Origin: Petunia secreta
Taxonomy: Eukaryota > Streptophyta > Magnoliopsida > Solanales > Solanaceae
Assembly: GCA_029990175.1 (NCBI GenBank)
Contig: JARKIP010000033.1
Location: forward strand, 18,459,001 to 18,523,000
Direction of reading: 5' to 3'
Length of the DNA stretch: 64,000 bases
The stretch's first letter is position 1, and each line of letters opens with the position of its first letter. The position numbers and the translations under genes were made by a program. The notes beneath the pieces were generated by a model. It saw only the letters and a program-made list of their open reading frames with translations. It searched no databases and was not told the origin of the DNA. This document shows positions 34,811 to 46,270 of the stretch, piece after piece.

Positions 34811-35258
34811 CTCCTAATGTTGATCAAATCCACCAAGGGCCTATCACTTATAGCTTCATCAACATCTATCACATCCTCCATGGGTGCTCTAAAAGCAGCC
34901 TCTGGAGACCCCGATGACCCATGCATGGGTGCTTCGAACCTCTTAACTGTTTCCCCCTCAAGAGCAGCCTCAGACCCCTCTCCCTTTTCTTCCTCATCTA
35001 TCACAACATTCAAAGGATAGGTGACGTTTACCTGATACTGATACAAGACCATAGCGCGTGATAAATCCTCAACCTGCTCAGCAATTGATTCAGCCGTGGG
35101 AACTGGTCCTTCCCCCTGAATTTCAGGTTCAGGTATTTCTGGGATTGTTTTAGGAATTTCAGGTTTAGGTTAGTGGTATCCATGGGTGAGGAAGGATTGA
35201 GATTTTGTGGTTGTTCAGCAGTAGGTGCAGTTGAAGAATTATCAGAAGAAAGAGACAT
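34811..35258 (-). pseudogene. ORF downstream of copia pol (env-like position), truncated
   Basis: On the minus strand the ORF opens at 35258 with MSLSSDNSS, Pro/Ser-rich. A frameshift near 35050 leads into an acidic stretch (VVIDEEEKGEGSEAALEGE) and VIDVDEAISDRPLVDLIN. It is cut at about 34811. A TATA-like CTATAAATACAC lies about 100 bp upstream on the minus strand (about 35355-35366), so it may have its own promoter. Sireviruses often carry an env-like ORF here. I see no signal peptide or membrane segment in what remains, so only the position supports that label. Confidence 0.55.
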
Positions 35259-35857
35259 TCTTGCAATTCGAATTAAAAGATAATTGACTATTCTTTCTGA
35301 AATTTTGAGAATTTAATTTATGAACAAGGTAAAAGAATAATGGGGGAGAAGGAGTGTATTTATAGTGTGAATTAGGTAGTAGAATTAGAGTAGAAATCGA
35401 TCACACTTAACTCAGCACAACATGCAACAGTTATGGACTCTTGGGAGTCTCCCGGAGAAATAGAGCCGTTGGGCTGCCAGGTTACCTTTTCAGAGTGGGA
35501 ACTGTTCCTCCGATGGGACTCTTATGCAATTCGGATATGGTTAGGAAACTTAGTGGGATTTATCCTAATCACAAGTTACCTATAGCCTTTGTACTTCTAA
35601 ATTAACTGAATAATAACGAGTACATACCTGATTTTAACACGAAAATTCAGTGTCTTTCCAATTTGCAACATTTTTTATCATCTAAAATTCTAAGAGCATA
35701 AGGTAACATCATTCAATTTTAGCAACTCTAAATAAGAAATATGGCATAAGAGTATACATTTAAGTATTAAGCTGGATTGAATCATTCATAATGACTTGAG
35801 TAAAATTCATTTTAAGAGCAATTTTCTAGCCAATTATGAAGTAAAGCATTGATGATT
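35259..35857. other. Spacer between copia pol and downstream ORF
   Basis: No gene. It contains one GGAACTGTTCC dyad (35498-35508) and the putative TATA box of the downstream ORF. Confidence 0.5.
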
Positions 35858-37312
35858 TTATGTGAATTTAATCATCCCTAATTCCAACCTATTTCTTTCA
35901 AAATCATCTATGGTGATCAAACCTTTTTCATAATTGTCTCTTAGGAAATGATGTCTTATGTCAATGTGTTTAGTCCTTTTGTGATGCACTGGATTCTTTG
36001 TCATATTAATAGCACTAGTGTTATCACAATAGATAGGAACAGTTCCTACATCAACACCAAAATCCTGTAATTGTTGTTTGATCCATAGCAACTGTGAACA
36101 ACATGAAGCAGCTGCCACATATTCAGCCTCAGCAGTGGAAAGTGCCACTGAATTTTGTTTCTTGGTTCCCCAAGAAACCAAACACTCACCAAGAAAATAT
36201 GCCATACCTGAGGTACTTTTTCTATCAACAAGGAAACCTGCATAGTCAGCATCAGTATATCCAACAAGATTAAAACTACCACCTTTTGGATACCAAAGTC
36301 CCAAGGGACCTGTTCCTTTCAGATACCTCAATATTCTTTTAACAGCTTTCAAATGAGATTCTTTAGGATCTGATTGGAACCTAGCACACAAACCAACACT
36401 GAACACAATATCAGGTCTACTAGCAGTTAGATAAAGTAGAGAACCTATCATACCCCTATACAATTTTTGATCAACTGATATTCCATGTTCATCAAGATCC
36501 AATTTTGTGGCAGTGGCAATAGGTGTGTCAATTTCCTTAGCATTATCCATATCAAACCTTTTAAGTAATTCCTTAACATACTTTTGTTGATGGATCATAG
36601 TTCCATTTGAGGTTTGTTTAATTTGTAAACCCAAAAAAGAAATTGAGTTCACCCATCATGCTCATCTCAAATTCACTCCCCATCAAGTTTGCAAATTCCT
36701 TACTTAAATTTTCACAAGTGGCACCAAAAATTATATCATCTACATAGATTTGAACAATTAAGAGATCCTTACCTTTTTCTTTTAAGAACAAAGTACTATC
36801 AATTTTACCTCTCTTGTATCCATGCTGGAGTAGAAATTTTGATAGTCTTTCATATCATGCTCTTGGTGCCTGCTTGAGCCCATACAAGGCCTTGTCCAAT
36901 TTGTACACATGTTCAGGAAACTGTTCACTTTCAAAACCTGGGGGTTGCTTGACATACACTTCTTCTTTCAAGTAACCATTCAGAAATGCACTCTTAACAT
37001 CCATTTGATGTAGAGTAAATTCCATGTATGTAGCAAAGGCTATAAGAAGTCTTATTGCTTCCAATCTTGCAACTGGAGCAAAAGTCTCATCATAGTCGAT
37101 GCCCTCCTCTTGACTGTATCCCTGAACAACTAGCCTGGCCTTATTTCTTGTTACCATGCCATCCTCATCAAGTTTGTTTCTGAAAACCCATTTTGTTCCA
37201 ATTATGGATCTGTTCCTTGGCTTGGGTTCCAGATGTCAAACTTGACTCCTTTGGAATTGATTCAATTCCTCCTGCATAGCATTAATCCAATCTGCATCCT
37301 TCAGTGCTTCTT
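35858..37312 (-). pseudogene. Copia reverse transcriptase and RNase H
   Basis: This is the Ty1/copia reverse transcriptase (RVT_2 type). On the minus strand 37157-36855 gives NKARLVVQGYSQEEGIDYDETFAPVARLEAI-type sequence and LHQMDVKSAFLNG. After a stop near 36855 the YVDD catalytic box reads IYVDDIIFGA (about 36758-36730). The frame slips again near 36650. The rest is open to TGA at 35858: thumb region, then RNase H with GYTDADYAG, STAEAEYVAAA and IYCDNTSAI carrying the catalytic acids. The domains are complete in content but split by at least one stop and one frameshift. Confidence 0.92.
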
Positions 37313-38566
37313 TCATATTTTTAGGTTCAACAAGAGATAAGAAAGTACTAAAGGCACACAGATTGTGATTCTCGACTGCTGATCTAGTTTGAACCCAGCA
37401 GTCTTATCTGAGAGTATTTGATCCACAGGATGTGACCCTTGATACTTGTAAGGCTTGGGTGTCAATCCATTGTCAGAAGTCCTCTGCTGAGGAACAGTTC
37501 CTGATAGAGTAGCACTACCAGTTTGTGAGGTGGAACCAATATGTGTTCCCCCTATTTCTGTGCCACTCTTTTCAGTTCTGTCCTGAGGAACAGTTCCTTG
37601 CAGTTCACTTCTCATATCCTGAATCTGCATTTGTGGATTAAGTTCAAACTCTTTCAGCATTCCAATTTCTTCATCCTCCTGTACCTGTTCTTGAGTGAGA
37701 CTGTCAATTTCATCAAATTTAACATGCATGCTTTCTTCAATATTCAATGTTTTCTTGTTAAATACACTATAAGATTTACTATTTAAAGAATAGCCAACAA
37801 ATATTCCTCCATCACGTCTAGGATCAAATTTTCCTAAGGCATCTTTCCCATTGTTATGTATAAAACATTTGCAACCAAAAGTCCTAAGATGTGAAATATT
37901 TGGTTTTCTTCCTTTGAGCAATTCATATGGGGTCTTTTCTATTAAAGGCCTTGTCATACATCTATTTATTATGTAGCATGCAGTATTAATAGCCTCAGCC
38001 CAAAAGTTCTGTGGAAGATTTTCAGATATTAACATAGTCCTTGCCATTTCTTCTAGAGTCCTATTTTTCCTTTCCACTACACCATTTTGTTGTGGAGTTC
38101 TAGGTGAAGAAAAATTATGATTAATGCCATTTTCATTACAAAAATTGAAAAACGTGTGATTTTCAAATTCAGTTCCATGATCTGACCTAATGGCAACAAT
38201 ATGATTATCTAGAGTTCTTTGAGCTTTCTTAGCAAAAATTGAAAATGCATTAAATGCTTCTTCTTTAGATGCAACAAATATAGTCCATGTAAATCTGGAG
38301 TAATCATCCACCAATACCATAACATACTTCTTACCTCCATGAATGATTGTTCTCATTGGACCACATAAATCCATATGGACCAGTTCCAAAGGTTTAGTGG
38401 TACTTACCTGTTTCTTCGGTTTAAAGGAGGATTTTACCTGCTTCCCCCTGGCACATGCTTCACATACTTTTTCATCATTAAACTTGATGTTAGGAAGACC
38501 TATCACCAAGTCCTTGGACACAAGTTTGTTCAATTGTGAAAGACTAGCATGTCCTAGTCTTTTGTG
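37313..38566 (-). pseudogene. Copia integrase
   Basis: On the minus strand it starts with the pre-integrase zinc motif (HKRLGHAS ... CEACARGK; the two His and two Cys of HHCC are visible). The core follows: D in LVHMDLCGPM, D in IRSDHGTEF and E in QNGVVERKNRT, so all three catalytic acids are present. The region after the core has the usual FGCKCFIHNNGKDALGKFDP pattern and a low-complexity tail containing GTVP repeats (encoded by the GGAACAGTTCC dyad). A TGA interrupts LL*HKRLGH at about 38569, where Trp (TGG) is usual, giving a one-base nonsense change. Confidence 0.93.
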
Positions 38567-38995
38567 TCATAGGAGGGGATCATTTTGCACCACACTTAAG
38601 CAACTCAAGCTTCCATCAGATAATTTTAGCAAGTCTACTTTGTAGATGTTTCCATGCCTATTTCCCTGCAAAATAGTCTCTCCAGAAGTTTGGTTAGTCA
38701 CAGTGCATCCAGTAGATGAGAAATTAACATTATTACCTTTGTCACACAATTGAGATATGCTCAATAAGCAATGCTTCAGCCCATCTACTAAAAATACATT
38801 ATCTATACAGTGTGAATCAGACCTACCTACCTTTCCAATTCCAATGATTTCCCCTTCCTTACCATTACCGAAGGAAACACTTCCTCCTTGGAAGGTTGAG
38901 AGTGAAAGGAACAGTTCCTTATGTCCTGTCATATGCCTTGAGCAACCACTGTCCATGTACCATTTGTGGTTTATCTCCTTCTCTCTAGCCTGCAA
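38567..38995 (-). pseudogene. Copia protease
   Basis: On the minus strand: HKWYMDSGCSRHMTG, with the catalytic D-S-G of copia retropepsins. GSVSFGNGKEGEIIGIGKV and LLSISQLCDKGN follow, typical of this domain. It leads directly into the integrase zinc motif apart from one TGA. It is preceded by a stop near 39000. Confidence 0.92.
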
Positions 38996-39002
38996 AAGAA
39001 AA

Positions 39003-40897
39003 CTAGGGGTTAATTTTAAGAACCCAAACTAGTTTGGGTTCCTTTCCTTTAGAAAAAGGATGAATCAGATCTCTCCTAGCCCAGAATGGTAATGGTTTCT
39101 TTGTGTGAACAGTTTCCCTTTTTACAGAATGTAGAACAGGTTTATAGGATCTATTCTTCTGTTTCACAGAATTCTGAATAAGTTTATAGGACCTGTTCCT
39201 CTGGGCAGCCCTTTTTAAAGATTGACAATTTTCTTTCCGGTGACCAGTGTTCCCACAATGAGTGCATAGCCAGTTTTCAGGAAGTGATAAGTACCTACTC
39301 TTTGGATCCCATTTGGATGAACTCTGTGTTTTCATGAATCCAATACCTTTCCTGTTACTACTATGATTTTCCTGTAACCATTCTAGTGCTTCAGAAGACT
39401 TGTTCCATTCTACAGTTTTTCTTAGTTCCATTTTTGTTTTAACCAATCTTCTTCTAAAGATCTTATCTTCTCATCTTTTTACACAGTTCATCAACTGTGA
39501 CTTTCATTTTCTCTTCAGCAATGATCTGATGAGAACTAGCAATACCTTTACCTTTTTCAACTGTTTTAACATTTTCTAATTCCTGAGCAGTTGATTCAAT
39601 TGTGAGGACCTGTTCCTCAAGTATGCTAATCTTCCTTTCCAGAAAATCATTTTTAACTATTTCTTCTTTGCATTCTGCTTCTAAACAATCAATTTTATCA
39701 TGCAGTTGATGATTGCTATCCCTTAGAGATTTAAATTCATTTAGCACAATATGGAATACTTTAACCAATTTTTCTCTAGACATGCTTTTTACATCATCTT
39801 TGAGTTTAGAAACAAATACCTCAGCATCTTCTTCATTTTCTGAATCTCCAAGAGCCATTAGAGCAAGATCCTCATCCAAATCATCATCAGTTATTTCGTC
39901 TTCACTGTCTTGCCATCCTGCAACCATTGCTTTCGGATTTCCACTTTTCTTATGGACCTGTTCCCTAGCCTTCTTCCTTTCCTCAATGAATCTCTTCCTC
40001 CATTCTCCTTCCATAATTGGACATTTGCTGATGTAGTGTTCCGAGCTTCCACATTTGTGGCATTCTCCAACCAGTTTCATGTTAGTGGACCTACCTAGTC
40101 TACTAATTGCCTTTTTCTTAATCAAATATTTCTGAACACTTTTAGCAATAAGGACCAGGTCCTTATCATCAATAATCTTATCAGCATTAGTCAAGACTAG
40201 GTTAGGCTCAGTTTTAATTGGAACTCCTATGTTTTTAACATTTTTCCTTAGTTCATAAGTCTTTAAATTGCCTATCAGTTCATCTAAGGATAGAGTGGTT
40301 AAATCTTTTTTTGCTTTCTATGATAGCACAAGCTTTGATCTCCCAAGAATCTGGAAGAACCCTAGTTAGAATCTTTTCTACCCTATCTTCCACCGTTAAA
40401 ACCCTTCCCAAAGAGATCAGTTCTGAAGCAATGGCATTAAATCTTGTATACATTTCAGAGATTGACTCTTCTTCTTTCATTTTAAAACTTTCATATTCAG
40501 CATAAAGAAGTGTACCTCTGGACCTTTTTACCTGACTTTTTCCTTCGTGTGCAACTTGTAGAGCATCCCAAATCTCCTTTGCAGTGGCATACCCTCCGAT
40601 TCTAGTGCATTTGTCAGGACTAAGTCCACCAACAAGCCACTTCCTAGCTTTTGCATTCTTTTCCCATTGCTTTATGTCTTCAGCATTGCATTCCTTCCTG
40701 GTTTTGGGAACATCGTTTCCCTCAGCATCCTTCTTCATTGGGATCATGGGACTTTCAGTTACTATATCCCACAATTCATAGTCCTCTGCTTGAAGGTGAT
40801 CACGCATCCTCTCTTTCAACCATGAATAGTATTTCTCATTGAAATAAGGAGCTCTAACCATTGACTGACCCTCACTGTTCTCTCGTGATGTACTCAT
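39003..40897 (-). pseudogene. Copia gag with two zinc knuckles
   Basis: On the minus strand ATG 40897 opens the UBN2/gag domain (APYFNEKYYSWLKERMRDHL; GYATAKEIWDAL; LLYAEYESFKMKEEESISEMYTRFN). Frame is lost near 40290 and resumes at 40194. Two CCHC knuckles are visible: CHKCGSSEHYISKC (about 40065-40020) and CTHCGNTGHRKENC (about 39270-39230). Between them lies an acidic stretch, then a coiled coil (about 39790-39560). The second frame break is near 39455. Gag forms the particle and binds element RNA through the knuckles. The long C-terminal part is typical of Sireviruses. Confidence 0.9.
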
Positions 40898-40932
40898 CTA
40901 ATCCTAGGTGTTAGCCTTTTCAAGGATAACCC

Positions 40933-40944
40933 GCTCTGATACCA
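40933..40944 (-). other. Primer-binding site of the copia element (tRNA-iMet)
   Basis: On the minus strand TGGTATCAGAGC, complementary to the 3' end of plant initiator tRNA-Met, lies two bases inside the LTR. Confidence 0.95.
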
Positions 40945-40946
40945 AT

Positions 40947-41758
40947 TGATATTTCCCACGATTACACCACTTTACTGTTTTAAGGACCAGTTCCTTAAAA
41001 TGTGTTCCTTTACTCTACGATATGCGGAATTAAAACTGTAAGTAATTGAACACCAGATATTAGCGTGGAAAAACCCCTTGACTCGGGATAAAAAAACCAC
41101 GACCTACTTCTCAAGTAGGATTTCAACTTCACTATGTAAAAAGACCCACTTGGTTACAAGACTCACTCTTACTAACCTACGACTAACTCTAATCCTTTAG
41201 TGATCTTTCTCACGATCAGTGAAGTTGTGTCAAGCCCACGACTTGAACCAGAAAATTTACAACTCGATTTTTGCTTTCTACAATCGAACTAAGACTTGAA
41301 CTTTTACAAGGTTCAATCTAAGGAACAGGTTCTAACTTAGTTCTACTGTAGCTCACTGATTACACAAATAAGCTAATAACTCTTCTAAGCTTTTGCTCGA
41401 TGCTCTCTGTATTTGTGCACACTTCTATGGTTGATATGCTCCACGTTTTATAGCTCCAGCTGCCAAGAAGTCTTGAGCAATTAGAACTCCAAAGCTCCCT
41501 TGAGTTTGAGTCCTAATTGGATTCTTCTCTTTAGAATTTGGATCTTCTATCCTTATCCTTGTATGTATGCAATCATTTCGTATCTGTTTAGACCTGCATA
41601 ATTATCAAGATAAACATTAGTTTTAGGATAATTAATAATATCTTAATTTAAATGATTTTGCATGAATTATCTATTCTGCTGCAGTGATTCAAAGGAACAG
41701 GTCCTTTGAATCCGTTCCTCAATCATCAGTCAAAACTCCAAGCTTATTCAAGCTAACA
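40947..41758 (-). repeat. 5' LTR of the copia element
   Basis: The inner end is fixed by the primer site (plus strand TGATATTTCC from 40947). The outer end is proposed at 41758, where the minus strand would begin TGTTAGCTTG. It contains GGACCAGTTCC (40984-40994) and GGAACAGGTCC (41694-41704) dyads. With no second LTR the outer end cannot be verified. Confidence 0.75.
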
Positions 41759-44700
41759 TGGGCATCATTACACATGCTAAGAGGTCTCCTGGTGGCGCTG
41801 CTACTTTCAGGCAAGTCAAGTAATTGTATACGCAGATTTTTATCTGAGCTTTCCCAGTTTGTATGTCTTGTTTGGGGGAAGTTAATAGAAATTTCCCCTC
41901 TGTTATTTTTTTGTTACCTTGAATAAAGTATATTTTCATATCTTTCCTTTCATTTACATATAGATAGAAACCTAGTACCAGATGGTCAGTTCAGTGAATT
42001 TAAGCTTTTAAGACTCTCTTACCGGAGGAAGAGGGTTCAGGTCACCCGTCCCCTTGACCCAGACACGAACTAATCCTTCTCTATTCGATGGAACTGTTCA
42101 TTTTTCTCTTGAATTAGTGGACCATAAGATGTTGTTGCTCCTGCTTTTGAAGTTTGAGAGCTAGATTTGGTAGCAATGAACTATGCCCGCTATCAGGTTA
42201 ACAGTTACAAACAGTGTTTTCTTTATTTTTATATTTTGATAAATAAGTTACCAACTGTGGTTCTCCTTTCGCTCGACTTAAATGAAAAAAAAATAGAAGG
42301 TGTATCTGTTTGTGCCTCTTTCTTTCTTGATATTCATATAGATTTACAAGTATGTGTTTGATTTTTGGCTTGAATACTGGTAGATGAATCATGGCCAACT
42401 TGTTTTGTATGCTCTAGTCAAAGCTGTGGATTCCACTAGAACTTAAGTGCCCTAAATATTTGGCATCTACTGGTAGATGTATCATATAATTGATTTCTTT
42501 CCTTACCCATTGTTAAAAAAGAAAGAGAAGTTTTTGTATAGTTGGTATTTTTTATAATGTATTGTCTCTATGATCTTTCTTTAGAAAAAACGGTGTTTGT
42601 GCCTCTTTCTTTCTTGATATTCATATAGATTTACAAGTATGTGTTTGATTTTTGGCTTGAATACTGGTAGATGAATCATGTCCAACTTGTTTTGTATGCT
42701 CTAGTCAAAGCTGTGGATTCCACTAGAACTTAAGTGCCCTAAATATTTGGCATCTACTGGTAGATGTATCATATAATTGATTTCTTTCCTTACCCATTGT
42801 TAAACAAGAAAGAGAAGTTTTTGTATAGTTGGTATTTTTTATAATGTATTGTCTCTATGATCTTTCTTTAGAAAAAACGGTGTTGAGTCTCCATCTGTTA
42901 TAATTGACTCATTCAACCAATTGTGAGTCGTAAATTAGAGATATTGTTGGCTGCTTTTCTGGTTTAACAGGTAAGTTTGCACTATATTTGTGTGTTATCC
43001 ATCCATGTCATGCTAGGTTGCTTAAATGCTTTTAAGGCTCGTTAGAACATGTAATGGTTTAGAATATGGTTAAGTTTAAAAGATGAACTATTTGAACTTT
43101 TTTATAATTAGTTTGAACAGCTTTCACATCAGTACTTTTTGGTATTCTATGTAACTTTTGATCACTTTTGGCCGATAGAAATTACATGTTAATATCTTTA
43201 TTAACATGTTGCATAAGTGTGTCTTGCATAAATTAATTTTAATTTCAGATTACCAAAAAACGCGGTGCTTTTGTATTAGTTTATGATGTGATCTTCCGTA
43301 AAGCATTAGTCATAGTACATTGTCAACAACATTAAATTTTCAAAATGTGTTAGATAAGACAAGGTAAAGATATGCTATTTCTCGATTTGCACTTCTATTA
43401 GTTCAACTAGACAGGATAATATATAAGATTCTTTATATACATGTTAAATATTTTTCCTTGGCTAAACTACTATATGTTCTAGTTGGCCAACTTATTTGGT
43501 CAGTAAAAATTGGCCAATTTGAAAAGCTAAGTAACGTGTTTGATAATTTTTGTAAATAACGATAATTTCTACTAAGTTCTGTTTTTTTGGTTTCTTCTTT
43601 CCAAAGACTTACTTGTCTTTCAATAGGATAGTTTTCTGTTAATTGGTCTACTCCTTTCCAAGACTCTTATGTTTATTTTATAAAATGATATTTGATGAAG
43701 GAAACTAGTCCCCAATATCTAACTTGATTATCAAGGATAAATCGTAATAGGCTAGTATCAAAATTATTAAGGATGAGATGTGTTATGTGAAAGCTTACTG
43801 CCTCGGTCCTACAAATTTATCTATTCCTCAAACCTTCTATAGTAGCTATGTGGATAGGTGACTCGATTTTAAGGATTTAAAACTTTTATTCTTATAATTT
43901 AATATTATATGAAATTAGTGTTGTCCAATATGTTGATATCTACCAGGTCGTTGATGCCAATAGTGACCCAAAACGAGCAACACAAGCACCATGAATGCCA
44001 TTTCAAGGTAATGATTCTTTTTTAAACAAAAAAATTTATGTGAATGTTCGATATTAGTCATTGTTCTGCTACATAGAATGTGTGCAACATCTATGGTATA
44101 GTTAAAGAAATATGTGGTCATTAAATCCTTGTGTTCGGTCCTGTTGCTAGTATAAGTAGCTACGTTAATCACTTCCTACATGTTCCAGATTACTTCTGAT
44201 TTCTATGTTCCTAAATTAGAGTTGCTTATTTTTCCTCTTTCTTTTCTTTATCCACTTTCATTTCCATTGAAATATTGCATTGTTTGTTATTTTCTATTTG
44301 ATGGAAAATTATTATTTTCACTCATGTTATACATATTTGGAATCAATCGTCGAGTATGTGTTAATAGAAGCATTAAGTTACAAAGAGATGTTTCCAATCT
44401 CCTAAGAAGTTACAGATTCAAGATTATGCCACACAATACTCAAGATGGGATTAGCTAGGAGTTCACCGTGTTTACAAAAATTGTTCATTTGATAACACTA
44501 TCCTATATACAAATTTATATGAACTGTTCATTTGAGCATCAATTAGATTCAATATGAACTTCAAATATTTAATCTAAATTTTCTTGAATTGATGTTTTCT
44601 AAATGTAGATATTTCTTTTGTTTATGAGGGTTATTGGAATGATTCCTCTGCATTTCTTTAAATAGCAGGGTTTAGCTTCTCCAACAAGGGGAAATGATGT

Positions 44701-44939
44701 TGGTCAAAGTGAAGTTTGAAGACATCTTCAACAAGGAAAATGATGTTGGCCAAGAAGAAGTTCAAGGAGATTTTTTATTTTCATTTGTATACACAATTTA
44801 AATATATTATGGAGTGTTGTATTATTTGTTTGTGTTATGTCATTTTTTCCATTAATTTATGTCATTTTACTTAAATGTATTTGGTGGTGATGTTTGTTAT
44901 AATGTTTTAATTCTTTTGGGAAATTAATAAAAATACAGC
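41759..44939. other. Gene-free stretch, possibly the interior of a CACTA element
   Basis: No coding domain is recognised. Short exon-like pieces exist near 43945-44010 and 44670-44790. The latter holds an imperfect 64-bp direct repeat (CAACAAGGGGAAATGATGTT / CAACAAGGAAAATGATGTT). As a CACTA terminus follows at 45320, this may be its decayed interior; no transposase motif proves it. Confidence 0.4.
42307..42880 (+). repeat. 287-bp tandem duplication
   Basis: Units 42307-42593 and 42594-42880 are almost identical (I see differences only near ATCATGGCC/ATCATGTCC and TTAAAAAAG/TTAAACAAG). Both end with CTTTAGAAAAAACGG followed by TGTT. The near identity indicates a recent event. Confidence 0.95.
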
Positions 44940-45320
44940 TGCCCATTAATAAATTTTTTTTAATAGAAAAGAAAGGCTTTAGTGGCGACTCAAGTTGCCG
45001 CGGAAAATAGCCTTCAATGGCGACACTTAATGCCACAAAAAAGAAGGTTTTGCATGGTAGCTACGAAGTCACCACTGAAAGCCATTGGCGGCGAATTTCA
45101 TGCTACTAAAAGTATATAATTCAGTGGCGACCTATTTTGAACCACTTCTGTGGAAAAAAATTATATTTTTGGTGACGACTCTTTCGGTCGCCACTAGTAA
45201 GTATCAGCCACTAAATATAGCAAACGACCCTAGGATCGCCACGAAAAAGTATTTGTGGCGACTATTGGACTTTCTGTGGCGAATTTTGTCGCCACCAAAG
45301 ACTCCATTTCTTGTAGTATA
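44940..45320 (-). mobile_element. CACTA (En/Spm) transposon terminus with subterminal repeats
   Basis: The block ends on the plus strand in CCATTTCTTGTAGTA, the inverse of the plant CACTA terminus CACTACAAGAAATGG with its first base changed. The preceding 350 bp carry about ten GTGGCGAC/GTCGCCAC repeats in both orientations, the usual subterminal binding sites of CACTA transposases. The opposite terminus was not found, so the extent to the left is unknown. Confidence 0.85.
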
Positions 45321-45779
45321 ATTTTGCTTACTTACGAAAATACGGTCGGATTGTCTTCATTTTATAGTTAATATGTATTTTGTGAATGAATGAAACAAGG
45401 ACAATTTGGCCTCATTTATATGCAAAATGTATTTTTTTTATTTATATGAATAAGTATGATCGAATTGTCGTTATTTCTAAATATAAGTATTTGAGTTGTT
45501 TTTTTGTGGATGTGTGAAGTAATGCCGGTTTGTCCTCATTTCTTTACAAAAGTGACATAATTTTCTGTTCAATATATACATAAATATAGACGGCTTAACA
45601 ATTATTTTTACTCTGTCGGGAATAATGACATTTTTATAGTTACGACATCATTAAAGTGCAGTGTATTTTTATAATTACGGTTTCATATTAAAGTGCTGTA
45701 ACAGGCTATTTTTAAAGTACTTAAAACTTCAATATGACCCACCAATTTTATCTATTTTCTAAGTTGAGCCTTATTTCGA
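45321..45779. other. Gene-free AT-rich stretch
   Basis: No feature recognised, apart from a loosely repeated phrase about every 90 bp (CGGATTGTCTTCATTT, CAATTTGGCCTCATTT, CGAATTGTCGTTATTT, CGGTTTGTCCTCATTT), suggesting an old tandem repeat. Confidence 0.5.
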
Positions 45780-46270
45780 AGATTTTACACTCACATGATG
45801 TTTCAAGGCGTTGCTTAAATTTTGTCCCAATGTAAGAAAGTTTCGCAAAAATACACTCGGTGCTACACAATCGAGATATAAAGTATTATGCTTGTTCAAG
45901 TTTAAATGGTGCGTCATAACGTTGGTGCTTTTTCAATTGCTCAAATATTGGCAGCACAAATAATTAACTTATTTAAAATTTTATATGTGTTGTTCAATTT
46001 TTCACAAGGTTAGACAAAGTGCCAAGAATTATTTATTATCTTCATATTAATTATTTGCTATCTTGGTAAACTGTTTGCAAATTTAATGAATCGTGAAAAC
46101 ATAAATGCGATATTAAATTGTCAAATATTTAACGGGACATCAAGATTTGTAACTATCTCCATCCAACATTTATATTACATTGTTCGTAAAATTTTGACGG
46201 AGATGTTAAATATTTGCGTGTAATTCAATATTGTAGTGTTTTTCTTTCTGTATGCATGTATGTGTCCCAT
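45780..46270 (+). repeat. Ancient repeat, copy 2 (uninterrupted)
   Basis: It aligns on the opposite strand to 28754-29120, then 27228-27281, then 20090-20206, in that order and without the two elements that split copy 1. It lies directly upstream of the DUF1985/Ulp1 gene and might be part of that transposon's terminal or promoter region. Its own class is unknown. Confidence 0.8.

Larger units (their letters stand above)
34811..41758 (-). mobile_element. Sirevirus-like Ty1/copia element, 3' LTR missing
   Basis: The minus-strand order is 5' LTR (41758-40947), tRNA-iMet primer site, gag with zinc knuckles, protease, integrase, reverse transcriptase, RNase H and then a further ORF. The long gag with an acidic, coiled-coil C-terminal part and an ORF downstream of pol fit the Sirevirus (SIRE/Maximus) lineage. 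No sequence like the 40947-41758 LTR occurs at the left end, so the 3' LTR has been lost at the junction with E3 near 34810. Several stops and frameshifts make it inactive. Confidence 0.87.
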
